Below are positions 18,830 to 27,818 of a stretch of DNA of 64,000 nucleotides, one piece after another. The notes beneath the pieces were generated by a model. That model was not told the DNA's origin. It was given only the letters and a program-made list of their open reading frames with translations, and ran no database searches. The stretch is from an uncultured Lachnospiraceae bacterium (GTDB taxonomy: Bacteria > Bacillota > Clostridia > Lachnospirales > Lachnospiraceae). Each line of letters starts with the position of its first letter. The first letter of the stretch is position 1. Position numbers and translations under genes: made by a program. Location: assembly GCA_947625775.1 (NCBI GenBank), contig CANQPM010000012.1:48815-112814 (forward strand), read 5' to 3'.

Positions 18830-20950
18830 TTATACCTCAAACATCAAATCGCCGTATGTAGGTATAGGCCATACTGAACCGTCTACGAGCATTTCAAGCT
18901 TATCTATAGGCGCCCTGAGCGAATCCATTGCCGCTTTTACGACATCCTTGTAATAGAATGCCTGCTCCTTTACGTCTGATATTGCCGCCGCCTTTGCCTC
19001 CTCGGCAATGAGCTTGTTGAGCGCGCTCTTTGCTTCGGCGAGAAGTGAATCCACCTCATTTAATATCTCAACCTGAGCCGCCGCCGTAGCGCCAGCCTCC
19101 TTAATGGAAAGTATCGAATTTGCAAGGTCGCCTGCGTATGACGCAACGGCGGGAATAATGTCCTTGCTCGCCATGTCAACCATTGTAAGCGCCTCGATAT
19201 TTATTGTCTTGGCGTAGGTTTCATATATAATCTCCTCGCGTGACTCAAGCTCTACGCGCGTGAAAATGCCAAACTTCTCAAACAGGGCTACAGCCTTCTC
19301 CGTGGTGATTGTAGACGCAGCCTCAATCATGGACTTGATATTCGGAAGTCCTCTCCTTGCTGCCTCCTCAACCCACTTGTCTGAATATCCGTCGCCGTTA
19401 AATACTATTCTCTGATGCTTTGTCATGTACTCCTTAATCAAGTCATGTACCGCGTTGTCAAAGCTGCCCTCTGCCTTTGCCTTTTCGAGAACATCAGCCG
19501 CCTCGCAGAATGCCTCGGCTACTATGGCGTTCAAGGTCGTGTTCGGGCTTGCGATGGAGTCCGCCGAGCCTACCATACGGAATTCAAACTTGTTACCTGT
19601 AAATGCAAACGGCGATGTCCTGTTTCTGTCCGTAGCATCCTTTTCAAACTTAGGAAGTGTGGAAACGCCCGCCTCAAGCTTGCCGCCCGCAAGAACTCTC
19701 GACGCGTCGCCCGTCTCTACAAGCTGCTTTACCACGTCCTCAAGCTGGTCGCCAAGGAAGATTGAAATAATAGCGGGAGGAGCCTCATTCGCTCCAAGCC
19801 TGTGGTCGTTTCCTACGTCTGACGCTGACTGGCGCAGCAGATCGGCATGTACGTCAACCGCCTTCATAATGCACGCAAGCACAAGCAGGAACTGGATATT
19901 TTTGTTGGGCGTATCGCCTGGATCGAGAAGGTTTACGCCGTTGTCCGTGGTGATTGACCAGTTATTGTGTTTGCCCGAGCCGTTTACGCCCGCATATGGC
20001 TTTTCGTGAAGCAGACATCTGAGGTCATGCTTGTATGCTACTCGTTTCATAGCCTCCATTACAAGCTGGTTATGGTCTACGGCGATGTTTGCCGTCTCAT
20101 ATATCGGCGCAAGCTCGTGCTGTGCGGGAGCAACCTCGTTGTGCTGTGTCTTGGCTGTAACACCCAGCTTCCAAAGCTCCTCGTTTAAGTCCTTCATATA
20201 TGCGCCTACGCGCTCCTTGATAACGCCGAAATAATGATCCTCCATCTCCTGCCCCTTGGGCGCTGGAGCTCCAAAAAGTGTGCGGCCTGCAAACATAAGA
20301 TCCTTTCTCTGGAAAAACAAATCCTTGTCAACAAGGAAATACTCCTGCTCAGGACCTACAGACGCCGTTACCTTTGTCGCCTCTGTATTGCCAAACAGCC
20401 TTACTATACGCAGCGCCTGCTCGCTCAGCGCCTCCATCGAACGCAGAAGCGGCGTCTTCTTGTCAAGCGCCTCGCCTGTGTATGAGCAGAAGGCTGTGGG
20501 TATGCAGAGGATTGTGCCGCAGCCCGATTCCTTTAAGAAGCAGGGGGAAGTGATATCCCACGCCGTATAGCCTCTTGCCTCGAAGGTAGCGCGGAGTCCG
20601 CCAGAGGGGAATGATGACGCGTCAGGCTCGCCCTTGATAAGCTCCTTGCCTGAAAACTCCATCAACATTCTGCCTTCCTCGTCGGGATGCGATACGAAGG
20701 AGTCATGCTTTTCCGCCGTGATGCCTGTAAGCGGCTGGAACCAGTGCGTGAAATGCGTAGCGCCGTTTTCTACCGCCCAGTCCTTCATTGCCTTTGCGAC
20801 TACGTCCGCTGTCGCCGTCTTGAGCTCGCCGCCCTGGTTCATTACCCTCATTACTTCCTGGAATACCTTTTTAGGAAGCCTTTCCTTCATTTTTGCCACG
20901 GTAAATACCTTTTCGGCAAAGATTTTTTCCACGTTTAATGCCTCGCTCAT
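18830..20950 (-). CDS. glnN: glutamine synthetase type III
   Basis: 706-residue GSIII enzyme condensing glutamate and ammonia with ATP. The length and N-terminus ([20 protein letters not shown]) are those of the GlnN family rather than GlnA (about 445 residues). Conserved nucleotide and metal-binding segments are seen: [62 protein letters not shown] and [16 protein letters not shown]. It is monocistronic and is preceded by a promoter and a leader with an intrinsic terminator, so expression is probably controlled by attenuation. Confidence 0.97.
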   Translation of the reverse strand: MSEALNVEKIFAEKVFTVAKMKERLPKKVFQEVMRVMNQGGELKTATADVVAKAMKDWAVENGATHFTHWFQPLTGITAEKHDSFVSHPDEEGRMLMEFSGKELIKGEPDASSFPSGGLRATFEARGYTAWDITSPCFLKESGCGTILCIPTAFCSYTGEALDKKTPLLRSMEALSEQALRIVRLFGNTEATKVTASVGPEQEYFLVDKDLFFQRKDLMFAGRTLFGAPAPKGQEMEDHYFGVIKERVGAYMKDLNEELWKLGVTAKTQHNEVAPAQHELAPIYETANIAVDHNQLVMEAMKRVAYKHDLRCLLHEKPYAGVNGSGKHNNWSITTDNGVNLLDPGDTPNKNIQFLLVLACIMKAVDVHADLLRQSASDVGNDHRLGANEAPPAIISIFLGDQLEDVVKQLVETGDASRVLAGGKLEAGVSTLPKFEKDATDRNRTSPFAFTGNKFEFRMVGSADSIASPNTTLNAIVAEAFCEAADVLEKAKAEGSFDNAVHDLIKEYMTKHQRIVFNGDGYSDKWVEEAARRGLPNIKSMIEAASTITTEKAVALFEKFGIFTRVELESREEIIYETYAKTINIEALTMVDMASKDIIPAVASYAGDLANSILSIKEAGATAAAQVEILNEVDSLLAEAKSALNKLIAEEAKAAAISDVKEQAFYYKDVVKAAMDSLRAPIDKLEMLVDGSVWPIPTYGDLMFEV

Positions 20951-21016
20951 GTTCTTACCTCTCTTTCAATATGTATCATAACACTCATTCTGTGCGCTAT
21001 AATATCTTGCGCTTAC

Positions 21017-21067
21017 AAAAAAAATGTTCCAAAAAAAGATTATATTCTTTTTGGAACACCGTTGTTC
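21017..21067 (-). promoter_or_regulatory. glnN leader: intrinsic terminator with overlapping alternative hairpin (attenuator)
   Basis: In the minus-strand leader a stem GTTCCAAAAAGA/TCTTTTTTTGGAAC (21058-21025, one bulged base) is followed by eight T residues (21024-21017), 66 bp upstream of the glnN start. Its 5' arm overlaps a mutually exclusive hairpin GAAC-AACGGT-GTTC (21067-21054). That hexaloop has A at position 1 and G at position 4, as ANTAR-protein target hairpins do. I could not find a clear partner hairpin upstream, so the ANTAR link is tentative. Confidence 0.65.
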
Positions 21068-21125
21068 ATGATACCTGATTATAAATTTTTTAAAGCAAAT
21101 CTGCGATTGGCTTTTGCTATAATCT

Positions 21126-21154
21126 AAGATAATATATCTGAGTGAAAAAATCAA
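21126..21154 (-). promoter_or_regulatory. promoter of glnN
   Basis: Minus strand TTGATT (21154-21149), 17 nt, TATCTT (21131-21126). Upstream of the attenuator, giving a leader of roughly 165 nt. Confidence 0.55.
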
Positions 21155-21384
21155 TGGTTTTTTGTAAATTTTATAAAATTTGAGTGGTTTTCTGCATTTT
21201 GCATAGATTTGTGGTGGAAATAGGGCTTTGTTTTTGTGGCTTTTGACTACTATAGTGTGTCGGTTTGTGCGTTTTTTAGGGAGGAAGATATTTTTCATTT
21301 TTTTGTTGTATAAATTCGGAGGGTGTGGTATAGTGATATATAGAAAAGGCGTTATCGGATAATAACGGTTCGCCTCGGTTAAGT

Positions 21385-21432
21385 CATCAAAAAAGCAACT
21401 CAACTTTGGTCGGAGCGGTTGCTTTTTTGATG
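21385..21432. terminator. bidirectional terminator after the U32 gene
   Basis: A perfect 15-bp stem CATCAAAAAAGCAAC / GTTGCTTTTTTGATG. A-run and T-run on opposite arms make it work in both directions; its main client is the U32 gene ending at 21504. Confidence 0.9.
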
Positions 21433-21503
21433 CTCTTTTTTATCTCTATACATTTCCAGCGCCTTAGCAGCTATATTCGCTGCATTCAGCAATATTGCGG
21501 AAA

Positions 21504-22781
21504 TCATACCCATGTATATTGTATCCCGCTTTCCTTTGCTTTGACGCGCATCAGGTCATATGGCTGGGCTTTGGCGGACAGCTCTGCGTACAGTATCTGT
21601 TTGGAGTGCGGGCAGCTTTCGACGCTTTCGCCGTCTTCATTGTACATGGAAAGCACTTGTGCTGCGATATTTTCACCGTTTGGCTTCATTAGCTCGATTG
21701 TGTCGCCCACGGAAAATTTGTTTCTCTGCTCAAATTTAGCAAAGCCCCTTTTGTCTATCATTTCCACTGTGCCAAGATATGTATATTCGTTTACATACGT
21801 GCTGTTATCGTAAATCTGCGAGGTTTCGTCGGGGCGGCCGAAGTAAAAGCCTGTGGTGAACTGCCTGTAGGTGCATTTTGCTATTTCCTGACGGTACCAC
21901 TCCATATTTTCATAGTATTTGTCCCTGCTTTCAAAGAAATCGTCTATCGCGCGCCTGTATGTTCTTGCCACACATGCAACGTAAAGCGCCGTTTTCATTC
22001 TGCCTTCTATCTTAAAGCTGTCTATGCCCGCCGCTGCAAGCTCAGGGATATGCTCTATCATGCACAGGTCTTTTGAGTTGAAAATATATGTGCCGCGCTC
22101 GTTTTCGTAGACTGGCATGTATTCGTTGGGGCGCGTTTCCTCCACTACTGAATATTTCCAGCGGCAGGGGTGGGCGCATTCGCCTTGGTTTGCGTCCCTG
22201 CCTGTGAGATAATTTGACATTAGGCAGCGGCCTGAATATGATATGCACATTGCGCCGTGAACGAAGCTTTCTATTTCCATTTGGGGCGGTATTTTGTCCC
22301 TTATTTCGCGTATTTCCTCCAATGAGAGCTCACGCGCCGACACTACGCGCTTTGCGCCCTGCTGCCACCAGAAAAGGTATGTTTGATAGTTTGTATTGTT
22401 TGCCTGTGTGGAAATGTGTATTTCTATTTCAGGGCAGACTTGTTTTGCTATCATAAACATTCCAGGATCTGATATTATTATGGCGTCGGGCTTGATTTTT
22501 TTGAGTTCCGTAAAATATTCGCGCGCTCCGTCGAGGTCGTAGTTATGCGCCAGAATGTTGGCGGTTACGTATATTTTTACGCCGCGTTTGTGGGCAAATT
22601 CTATTCCTTGCGCCATTTCTTCGAGGGAAAAGTTTTTGGCGTTGGCTCTCAGTCCAAACGCCTCACCGCCGATGTACACGGCGTCTGCCCCGAATATTAC
22701 GGCGGTTTTGAGCACTTCAAGGCTGCTCGCGGGCACAAGAAGCTCGGGTTTTTTTATGCTTGTGTTGTCAGTATTTTGCAC
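21504..22781 (-). CDS. trhP: U32-family tRNA hydroxylation protein (TrhP/RlhA-like)
   Basis: 425 residues. The U32 'peptidase' signature is present: ELLVPASSLEVLKTAV and GADAVYIGG near the N-terminus, then FVHGAMCISYSGRCLMSNYL with conserved cysteines (near 175-190) and GECAHPCRW (near 200-210), and FKIEGRMK near 265. Family members TrhP/RlhA hydroxylate RNA pyrimidines using an Fe-S cluster and prephenate; TrhP makes 5-hydroxyuridine at tRNA wobble positions. The GTG start at 22781 is preceded by GGAG. Its usual neighbour, the ho5U methyltransferase TrmR, is found 12 kb away across the RiPP island. Confidence 0.92.
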   Translation of the reverse strand: MQNTDNTSIKKPELLVPASSLEVLKTAVIFGADAVYIGGEAFGLRANAKNFSLEEMAQGIEFAHKRGVKIYVTANILAHNYDLDGAREYFTELKKIKPDAIIISDPGMFMIAKQVCPEIEIHISTQANNTNYQTYLFWWQQGAKRVVSARELSLEEIREIRDKIPPQMEIESFVHGAMCISYSGRCLMSNYLTGRDANQGECAHPCRWKYSVVEETRPNEYMPVYENERGTYIFNSKDLCMIEHIPELAAAGIDSFKIEGRMKTALYVACVARTYRRAIDDFFESRDKYYENMEWYRQEIAKCTYRQFTTGFYFGRPDETSQIYDNSTYVNEYTYLGTVEMIDKRGFAKFEQRNKFSVGDTIELMKPNGENIAAQVLSMYNEDGESVESCPHSKQILYAELSAKAQPYDLMRVKAKESGIQYTWV

Positions 22782-23153
22782 GTTGGTCTCCGTTCTGCCG
22801 CGTTATGAGAATTGTGGAAAAAGCGGCTTGTAATCTGTTTATTTATATAAAAAATGTGTGTGTTTAGTCCGCCCAAGTAAAACTTTTCCTGCTATCGGAA
22901 AATTCCATTTACATATCTTTATAGCTTGATGATCCAAATGCAGGACAAATTTCTACCAAACGCTGCCAGTCAGATCCGAGCACAAACATCCCATCAAACT
23001 CTAATCAAAAAACAGAGTTTCATATATCGGACGGCATAACTTTCCCTGTCATTATACTCCTTTATGAGGCAGATTTGCAACCTGTCTTTTTGTCTTGGCA
23101 CAAAATAATCGCAACAATTCAGCCAGCAATGTAATTTAGATGAAGCAAGAGCA
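22782..23153. other. non-coding junction between trhP and the RiPP island
   Basis: No convincing gene. A 69-codon frame on the minus strand (23203-22994) lacks a ribosome binding site and has no recognisable motif. No integrase, transposase or clear direct repeat is visible. This is the downstream edge of the inserted block. Confidence 0.5.
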
Positions 23154-23257
23154 TCATTTGTTCTTCTCATCAGGAAAAAGTCCGGCAAATAAAACGGTTG
23201 CATAGATAAGGTAAATAAAGATATTGTTTATACCATGTACCACTACGGTTATGGAAT
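23154..23257 (-). pseudogene. remnant of a small membrane protein C-terminus (possibly CPBP type)
   Basis: A short frame without a start codon reads SITVVVHGINNIFIYLIY followed by a hydrophobic stretch and GLFPDEKNK, then stop. A His-x3-Asn pair inside a hydrophobic helix close to the C-terminus recalls motif 3 of CPBP/Abi intramembrane proteases, which often serve as bacteriocin immunity proteins. It begins after an in-frame TAG, and nothing upstream continues it. Identification is weak. Confidence 0.3.
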
Positions 23258-23296
23258 ACTAAATAAGAAAAATTTCATTGCTCATGAGTATAAATT

Positions 23297-23340
23297 AAAA
23301 ATTCCAGGGAGACGGGATATATCATCCCACCCCCTAGAAT
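23297..23340 (-). terminator. terminator of the RiPP operon
   Basis: Minus strand: ATTCTAGGG...CCCTGGAAT outer stem with an inner TGGGAT/ATCCCG stem, followed by TTTT. It lies about 120 bp after the precursor stop. Confidence 0.75.
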
Positions 23341-23458
23341 CCTTGTTGCTACAACAACCCAAGAGTAAATGTCGTAGTAATAATACTAATATAACGCATA
23401 TCTTAAACTGCTGATATTAGAAGATGCCAACATGCGTATCATTTATAGCCTGTAACTA

Positions 23459-23593
23459 TTACGTCAATCCTGTAATTACTGCATCACAATCATTGATGCC
23501 TTGCATACAATCATAATTGCAATCATCTGGATCGCAATACTGTACCTCAATATCAAACTCTTCCATCTGCATTATTTTCTCTAATTCCTGCAT
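23459..23593 (-). CDS. cysteine-rich RiPP precursor peptide
   Basis: 44 residues with an excellent ribosome binding site (AAAGGAGA, 7 nt before ATG). The N-terminal part is acidic and helical (MQELEKIMQMEEFDIEV), like a leader for a radical-SAM recognition domain; the C-terminal part carries four cysteines at positions 20, 25, 29 and 36 amid aspartates (YCDPDDCNYDC, NDCDAVITG). No signal peptide. It is the last gene before the terminator of the cluster containing two radical SAM/SPASM enzymes, an S8 protease and exporters, so it is the expected substrate. Ranthipeptide- or sactipeptide-like thioethers from Cys to nearby residues are the likely modification (inference). A diverged broken copy lies just upstream and conserves the same pattern. 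Confidence 0.82.
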   Translation of the reverse strand: MQELEKIMQMEEFDIEVQYCDPDDCNYDCMQGINDCDAVITGLT

Positions 23594-23607
23594 ATATTTT
23601 TCTCCTT

Positions 23608-23728
23608 TCAAAACAAACCAGTTACTACAACGTTACAGTCGACTATTGCTTCATAGTCATGCACACAATAATTTAGGTCGCAATACTGTACTTCAATGTC
23701 AAACTACTCTTCCTATACCACGAAACAT
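23608..23728 (-). pseudogene. degenerate second precursor peptide
   Basis: A strong ribosome binding site (GGGAGGG) and ATG at 23728 open a frame that stops after nine codons. Shifted by one base, and after an in-frame TAG, positions 23703-23608 encode FDIEVQYCDLNYCVHDYE followed by a tail ending DCNVVVTGLF, clearly paralogous to the intact precursor (FDIEVQYCD ... DCDAVITGLT). It keeps three cysteines. A frameshift plus a stop make it unreadable as it stands. Confidence 0.78.
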
Positions 23729-23760
23729 ACTTTTTCCCTCCCTTCGAGTTTATTATTTAA

Positions 23761-23774
23761 TTGTCATTTGACAA
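23761..23774. promoter_or_regulatory. inverted repeat upstream of the precursor genes
   Basis: TTGTCATTTGACAA is a 6-2-6 perfect inverted repeat, just after the permease stop codon and about 40 bp before the first precursor ATG. It could be an operator or part of a precursor-specific promoter; no good -10 is seen at the usual distance. Confidence 0.35.
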
Positions 23775-23784
23775 ATTAAATTCA

Positions 23785-26382
23785 TTATTCTTTTCGTATC
23801 CTTTCAACAATACTTTCTCTGTTAAATGATTTAAAAATAATAACAGAAATAATACCTGATAATATAATTGTCAAAAATGAAAGCACAGCTGCCGGCCACA
23901 AGACCAGTCTGAAATTCATAAACCATATGGTACCGCAAATGCTCCTCATCATCGTTTCCCCCAATATTAGCGCTAAACCAATTCCCAATACCGCAGAATA
24001 TAAAGCATGATATAAGCCTTCACACACGACCATATTTGTAAGCTGTTTTGTTGTCATTCCTACACTCTGCATGATTGCATATTCCTTTTTGCGGGCAATA
24101 GCATTCGCAAGCATCAAGTTTATAAAATTCATAATCCCTGCAATACCAAAGGCAGTGCCAATAAAACATCCGACAATATATATCATGCTCCTGATCTTGT
24201 TCATACCATTTTTCAACATGATAATAGAACTGTATCTAATTTCACCTTCTGATTGTTTTGCAATCTCCTCTAATTCTTCTGTCGCAGCAGCCAGCTCACC
24301 CTCATCTAAGTTGAACGAATAACTCATCAAATGGAAATCCCCATAAAGTTCCTGAAAATTATCTTCTGAAAAAAAGAACATTGCACCATCGCCTCCGACA
24401 GCCGCCACACCAGTTGTAATATATGGAACCTCATATTCTGTTGGTGTTAATCCAATCTGCGCAATCACTTCAAATTCTCTTTCCTCCTCATCTTTTGAAT
24501 GGACGCTGATTTTCTGCCCTATCTCACATTGAAACCTACCCATGTCAACCTGTATTTCACTCTGTTTTTTTGGTAGTGCTTCTACCACATAATTCCCTTC
24601 TTTTAATTTTTCATATATTCTATCTTTTGATATACCATTTGCAACGCTTAACACCTCGCAACGTTCCAATACATTACCATTACATCCATAAACATTGCAC
24701 ACCGGGTAATTGTCATACCCCAATGGTATACTGAAGCCCCCGCTTATAGCATAATACCTTCCATTCCGTTCAATAAGCTCCTCTTTGACAGTTTCCAGAC
24801 CATAATCAATTGTTACGTTTGCATCATCCAGTGTATTTTTATATAGATAACCTTCATCTTTCACAGGAAATCTTTCCCTAATCATATCTATGACCGCCTT
24901 GTTGAGATGGTCTGTCTGTTTTGTATATCCTTTCATATTATTAAATGTATTTCCATTTGCAATCACAATGTCCACCGCACATTGTTTCCGTACAGCCTGC
25001 TCAACGTTTACGCTGTTTGCAATAATAATCGTTGAATTCAGCAATACACAGCAAAGCGCCATTGAAATAATTATATATATGCTCCTCTTTTTATTTCGTA
25101 ATGCATTAGCAGTCGCTAACCGCCAGACTGAAAGCTTTTTCGGGTTTCTTTTGTTCTTCTTCTTATGTTTAACAGAATACCGCATCGCTTCTAATGGTGA
25201 TATTTTTGCCGCTATACTTATCGGTTTGCGTATGCTGATTACCACTGTAAGAACTGTAAATAATGTCGCTCCTATAAATACCAATGGATTTACCGAAACC
25301 TCAACAGCTAACCCATAGTATTCACTTGCCATAAAATCCAGTGCGGCAGGCAATATCGCGTTTCCAGAAACATATCCCAATAACAAACCAATCGGTAACG
25401 CAATCATCATAAGCCATAGCGCTTGTATAGATACATAACGTTTTATCTGCCTTTGGGTAGTCCCAACCGTTTTTAACAGCCCATACTCTTGTATGTCTTG
25501 TAAAACTGATATCTCAAATATATTGTATATCAACAGATAATTCACAAATATGAAAAGCGCCAAAAACAAAAATAATATCAGGATGCTCTGTATACCTATA
25601 TCTGGATTTGTAACCCCATTCACAGAGTTTCCAATAAAATTTGCCGCTCCCATATCTTTAGGTTCCCCACCTAGATCCCGAATGATTTCCTCAAGCTGTT
25701 TCTTCAAATTTGTTTTTTTTGTAAAAACCACATCCGAAAAATATGTTCCTGCATATTCCCTATCTATATCAAATGTATACGGAAATATATCCTTGTTTGC
25801 TTTCATAAATTCGTCCGACACAAGCATAATGCTTACTTGTGTATTGGATGCTTCCCACCAGCCCGATACAATCATCTCATACTTATGTGTCTTTCCTCTT
25901 AATACAAATTCCACTTCAATTTCTGCCCCGATTTCCGGCTTAATACCCAGACTTTCCAGTGCACGGTCTGTTGTCGCAATTTCGTTTTCACGAACAGGCG
26001 CCTTCCCAAAAACAGGCTTGGAAAAAGTTAATTCCTGCTCCATCGCATCCATATAATTCAATTCTATATTATGTGTCTTTGCATTATTTAAAAAACCAAT
26101 CGGTCTTCTCATGCCAAGCATGGAAATTCTCTCATCCCCAGAAAGTTTGGCAAACTGTTCCTCAGTCATATAACGCAAATCTGCATCGGATTTACTCCCC
26201 TTCTGCCTTTGCATGGCAGCTTGTATTGACTCATAAGCTCCACTTCCTGCCGTAAACAGTGTTGTAAACAATAACGTTGTCAATACCATCGCCAAAATCG
26301 CAATTGTATTTCTTGTTTTCTTTTGTTTAAAATTCCTCTCGGCTAATCTGATGATACATTTCCTGTTCCGCGTAAAAAACAT
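23785..26382 (-). CDS. FtsX-type ABC transporter permease (RiPP immunity or export)
   Basis: 865 residues. One N-terminal transmembrane helix (near 22-46), a large extracytoplasmic segment (about 50-265), three helices near 270-400 forming an FtsX domain, a further helix near 435-460, a second extracytoplasmic domain (about 465-740) and three C-terminal helices near 750-855 forming the second FtsX domain. This MacB/SalY-like layout belongs to transporters that pull peptides from the membrane or give self-immunity. It is paired with the ATPase 16 bp upstream and lies in the RiPP operon beside an intramembrane-sensing kinase. Immunity or sensing is inferred from context. Confidence 0.85.
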   Translation of the reverse strand: MFFTRNRKCIIRLAERNFKQKKTRNTIAILAMVLTTLLFTTLFTAGSGAYESIQAAMQRQKGSKSDADLRYMTEEQFAKLSGDERISMLGMRRPIGFLNNAKTHNIELNYMDAMEQELTFSKPVFGKAPVRENEIATTDRALESLGIKPEIGAEIEVEFVLRGKTHKYEMIVSGWWEASNTQVSIMLVSDEFMKANKDIFPYTFDIDREYAGTYFSDVVFTKKTNLKKQLEEIIRDLGGEPKDMGAANFIGNSVNGVTNPDIGIQSILILFLFLALFIFVNYLLIYNIFEISVLQDIQEYGLLKTVGTTQRQIKRYVSIQALWLMMIALPIGLLLGYVSGNAILPAALDFMASEYYGLAVEVSVNPLVFIGATLFTVLTVVISIRKPISIAAKISPLEAMRYSVKHKKKNKRNPKKLSVWRLATANALRNKKRSIYIIISMALCCVLLNSTIIIANSVNVEQAVRKQCAVDIVIANGNTFNNMKGYTKQTDHLNKAVIDMIRERFPVKDEGYLYKNTLDDANVTIDYGLETVKEELIERNGRYYAISGGFSIPLGYDNYPVCNVYGCNGNVLERCEVLSVANGISKDRIYEKLKEGNYVVEALPKKQSEIQVDMGRFQCEIGQKISVHSKDEEEREFEVIAQIGLTPTEYEVPYITTGVAAVGGDGAMFFFSEDNFQELYGDFHLMSYSFNLDEGELAAATEELEEIAKQSEGEIRYSSIIMLKNGMNKIRSMIYIVGCFIGTAFGIAGIMNFINLMLANAIARKKEYAIMQSVGMTTKQLTNMVVCEGLYHALYSAVLGIGLALILGETMMRSICGTIWFMNFRLVLWPAAVLSFLTIILSGIISVIIFKSFNRESIVERIRKE

Positions 26383-26398
26383 CCTGTCCCTCCTCGCA

Positions 26399-27067
26399 TT
26401 ACATGTCGATAATTTTTCCGTCCTGTATTCTGATTATCCGATCCGCCATTTGGGTCAAGCTCATATTATGAGTAATCATAACAATCGTCTGACATAACCT
26501 TTTACTTGTCTGTTTTAGCAATCCCATAACCTCAAGGCTTGATTGCGTATCAAGATTTCCTGTAGGTTCATCCGCCAATACGATTGTTGGTTTTGTAATT
26601 AGCGCTCTGGCAATGGCAACCCTTTGCTGTTGTCCTCCGGATAAATTGTTTGGTAAATTTTCCAGTTTCTTATCAATCCCAAGTATAGAAACAATCTTAT
26701 TGAAAAAAGTTTTATCAACATCCTTTCCATCTAATTCTACTGGAAAAACGATATTTTCATAAACATTCAATGTTGGAATCAAATTATAATTCTGAAAAAC
26801 AAATCCAATATTTCTTCTCCGAAAGATTGTCAATTCCTCTTCCTTTAACAGACCAATATTCTTACCTTTTACCAGAACATTTCCGGAAGTAGGACTATCC
26901 AATCCGCCAATCATATTTAATAATGTTGATTTTCCGCTTCCAGAAGCCCCTACAATAGCCACAAATTGTCCATCTTCTATCTTTAAAGAAATGCCATCTA
27001 AAGCTTTTGTGGTATTTTCCCCTACACCGTAATATTTTTTCAGGTCTGTTGTTTCAAGTATGATCAT
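26399..27067 (-). CDS. ABC transporter ATPase (LolD/MacB type), partner of FtsX-type permease
   Basis: 222 residues, complete ABC domain: Walker A GASGSGKST (near 37-45), Q-loop FVFQNYNLIP, signature [16 protein letters not shown], Walker [13 protein letters not shown] and H-loop ITHN. The sequence belongs to the LolD/SalX/BceA subfamily that works with FtsX-fold permeases. It directly precedes the 865-residue permease, so the two make one transporter. Confidence 0.93.
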   Translation of the reverse strand: MIILETTDLKKYYGVGENTTKALDGISLKIEDGQFVAIVGASGSGKSTLLNMIGGLDSPTSGNVLVKGKNIGLLKEEELTIFRRRNIGFVFQNYNLIPTLNVYENIVFPVELDGKDVDKTFFNKIVSILGIDKKLENLPNNLSGGQQQRVAIARALITKPTIVLADEPTGNLDTQSSLEVMGLLKQTSKRLCQTIVMITHNMSLTQMADRIIRIQDGKIIDM

Positions 27068-27116
27068 ATAGACAATTCCTCCATTTTGTGAACCTTTTAA
27101 CCTTTATAATAAATAT

Positions 27117-27818
27117 TCATTCCCCCATATTATCCAAAAACTCATCTATTTCCACTGAATCAAAATAGAAATCTATAATCACACCATTTGATATTCGAAA
27201 TAAAACCGGAACTCCTGCAACCAACATATTTTCATAGTTTGTAATAGAAGCATAATCAATTTCCGGTGTCTGGATATCTATATATATATCCCCCACATTT
27301 GACTCAGGGAAAGAAGAAAGATTGTTTTGCGTAATAGTTACAAAATTAAAACGCATCAATTTCCCATAATCATTTTTCATATTTTTGTATTTTTCTTCAG
27401 ATTCTCCATAAAGAAATACCTTATTTCCGTCACCATCAATATACCCTATTTTTTTATTATATTTTGAACGTGTTGCAGCCCAATTGTATTTTTGTAATGG
27501 TCGATTTTCTTTTACAGAGTAATCCACAAAATATACATTATTATTTTCTGCCGCAAAATGCAGCATACCATCTTTTACCTGATTACAAAATGGACACTGA
27601 ACCATATAAAAGTATACATAATAATCATCTTTATTCTGATCAAATATATTTTTAAGACTTATCTTTGTAACGCCTTCATATGGATCTTCTTCCAATGCCA
27701 TCATGGTATCCGCATTTTCGGTATATGCCAGTACACTTTCTACATGCAAAGATGCTACCATCGCTATTGATGCTACAAATAATCCAATCTTATTAACCAT
27801 ATTTTTCTTATTTTTCAT
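27117..27818 (-). CDS. exported thioredoxin-like protein of the RiPP cluster
   Basis: 233 residues. An N-terminal hydrophobic signal (about residues 8-28, ending near LAYTEN) is followed by a thioredoxin-like fold with the redox motif CPFC in YFYMVQCPFCNQVKDG (near 72-75). The rest (VPVLFRISNGVIIDFYFDS) fits the cis-Pro and beta-strand end of the fold. It resembles thioredoxin-like accessory proteins of bacteriocin export, though no family can be named safely. Likely role: handling cysteine oxidation of the exported peptide. The ATG at 27818 lies within the last codons of the upstream radical SAM gene, so translation is coupled. Confidence 0.8.
   Translation of the reverse strand: MKNKKNMVNKIGLFVASIAMVASLHVESVLAYTENADTMMALEEDPYEGVTKISLKNIFDQNKDDYYVYFYMVQCPFCNQVKDGMLHFAAENNNVYFVDYSVKENRPLQKYNWAATRSKYNKKIGYIDGDGNKVFLYGESEEKYKNMKNDYGKLMRFNFVTITQNNLSSFPESNVGDIYIDIQTPEIDYASITNYENMLVAGVPVLFRISNGVIIDFYFDSVEIDEFLDNMGE

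Noticed and set aside
20966..21403. 145-codon frame upstream of glnN
   Set aside because: It runs through the promoter, terminator and attenuator hairpins and reads as low-complexity aromatic/basic sequence.
22994..23203. 69-codon minus-strand frame at the island edge
   Set aside because: No ribosome binding site, no conserved motif, and it overlaps another better-looking coding remnant in a different frame.
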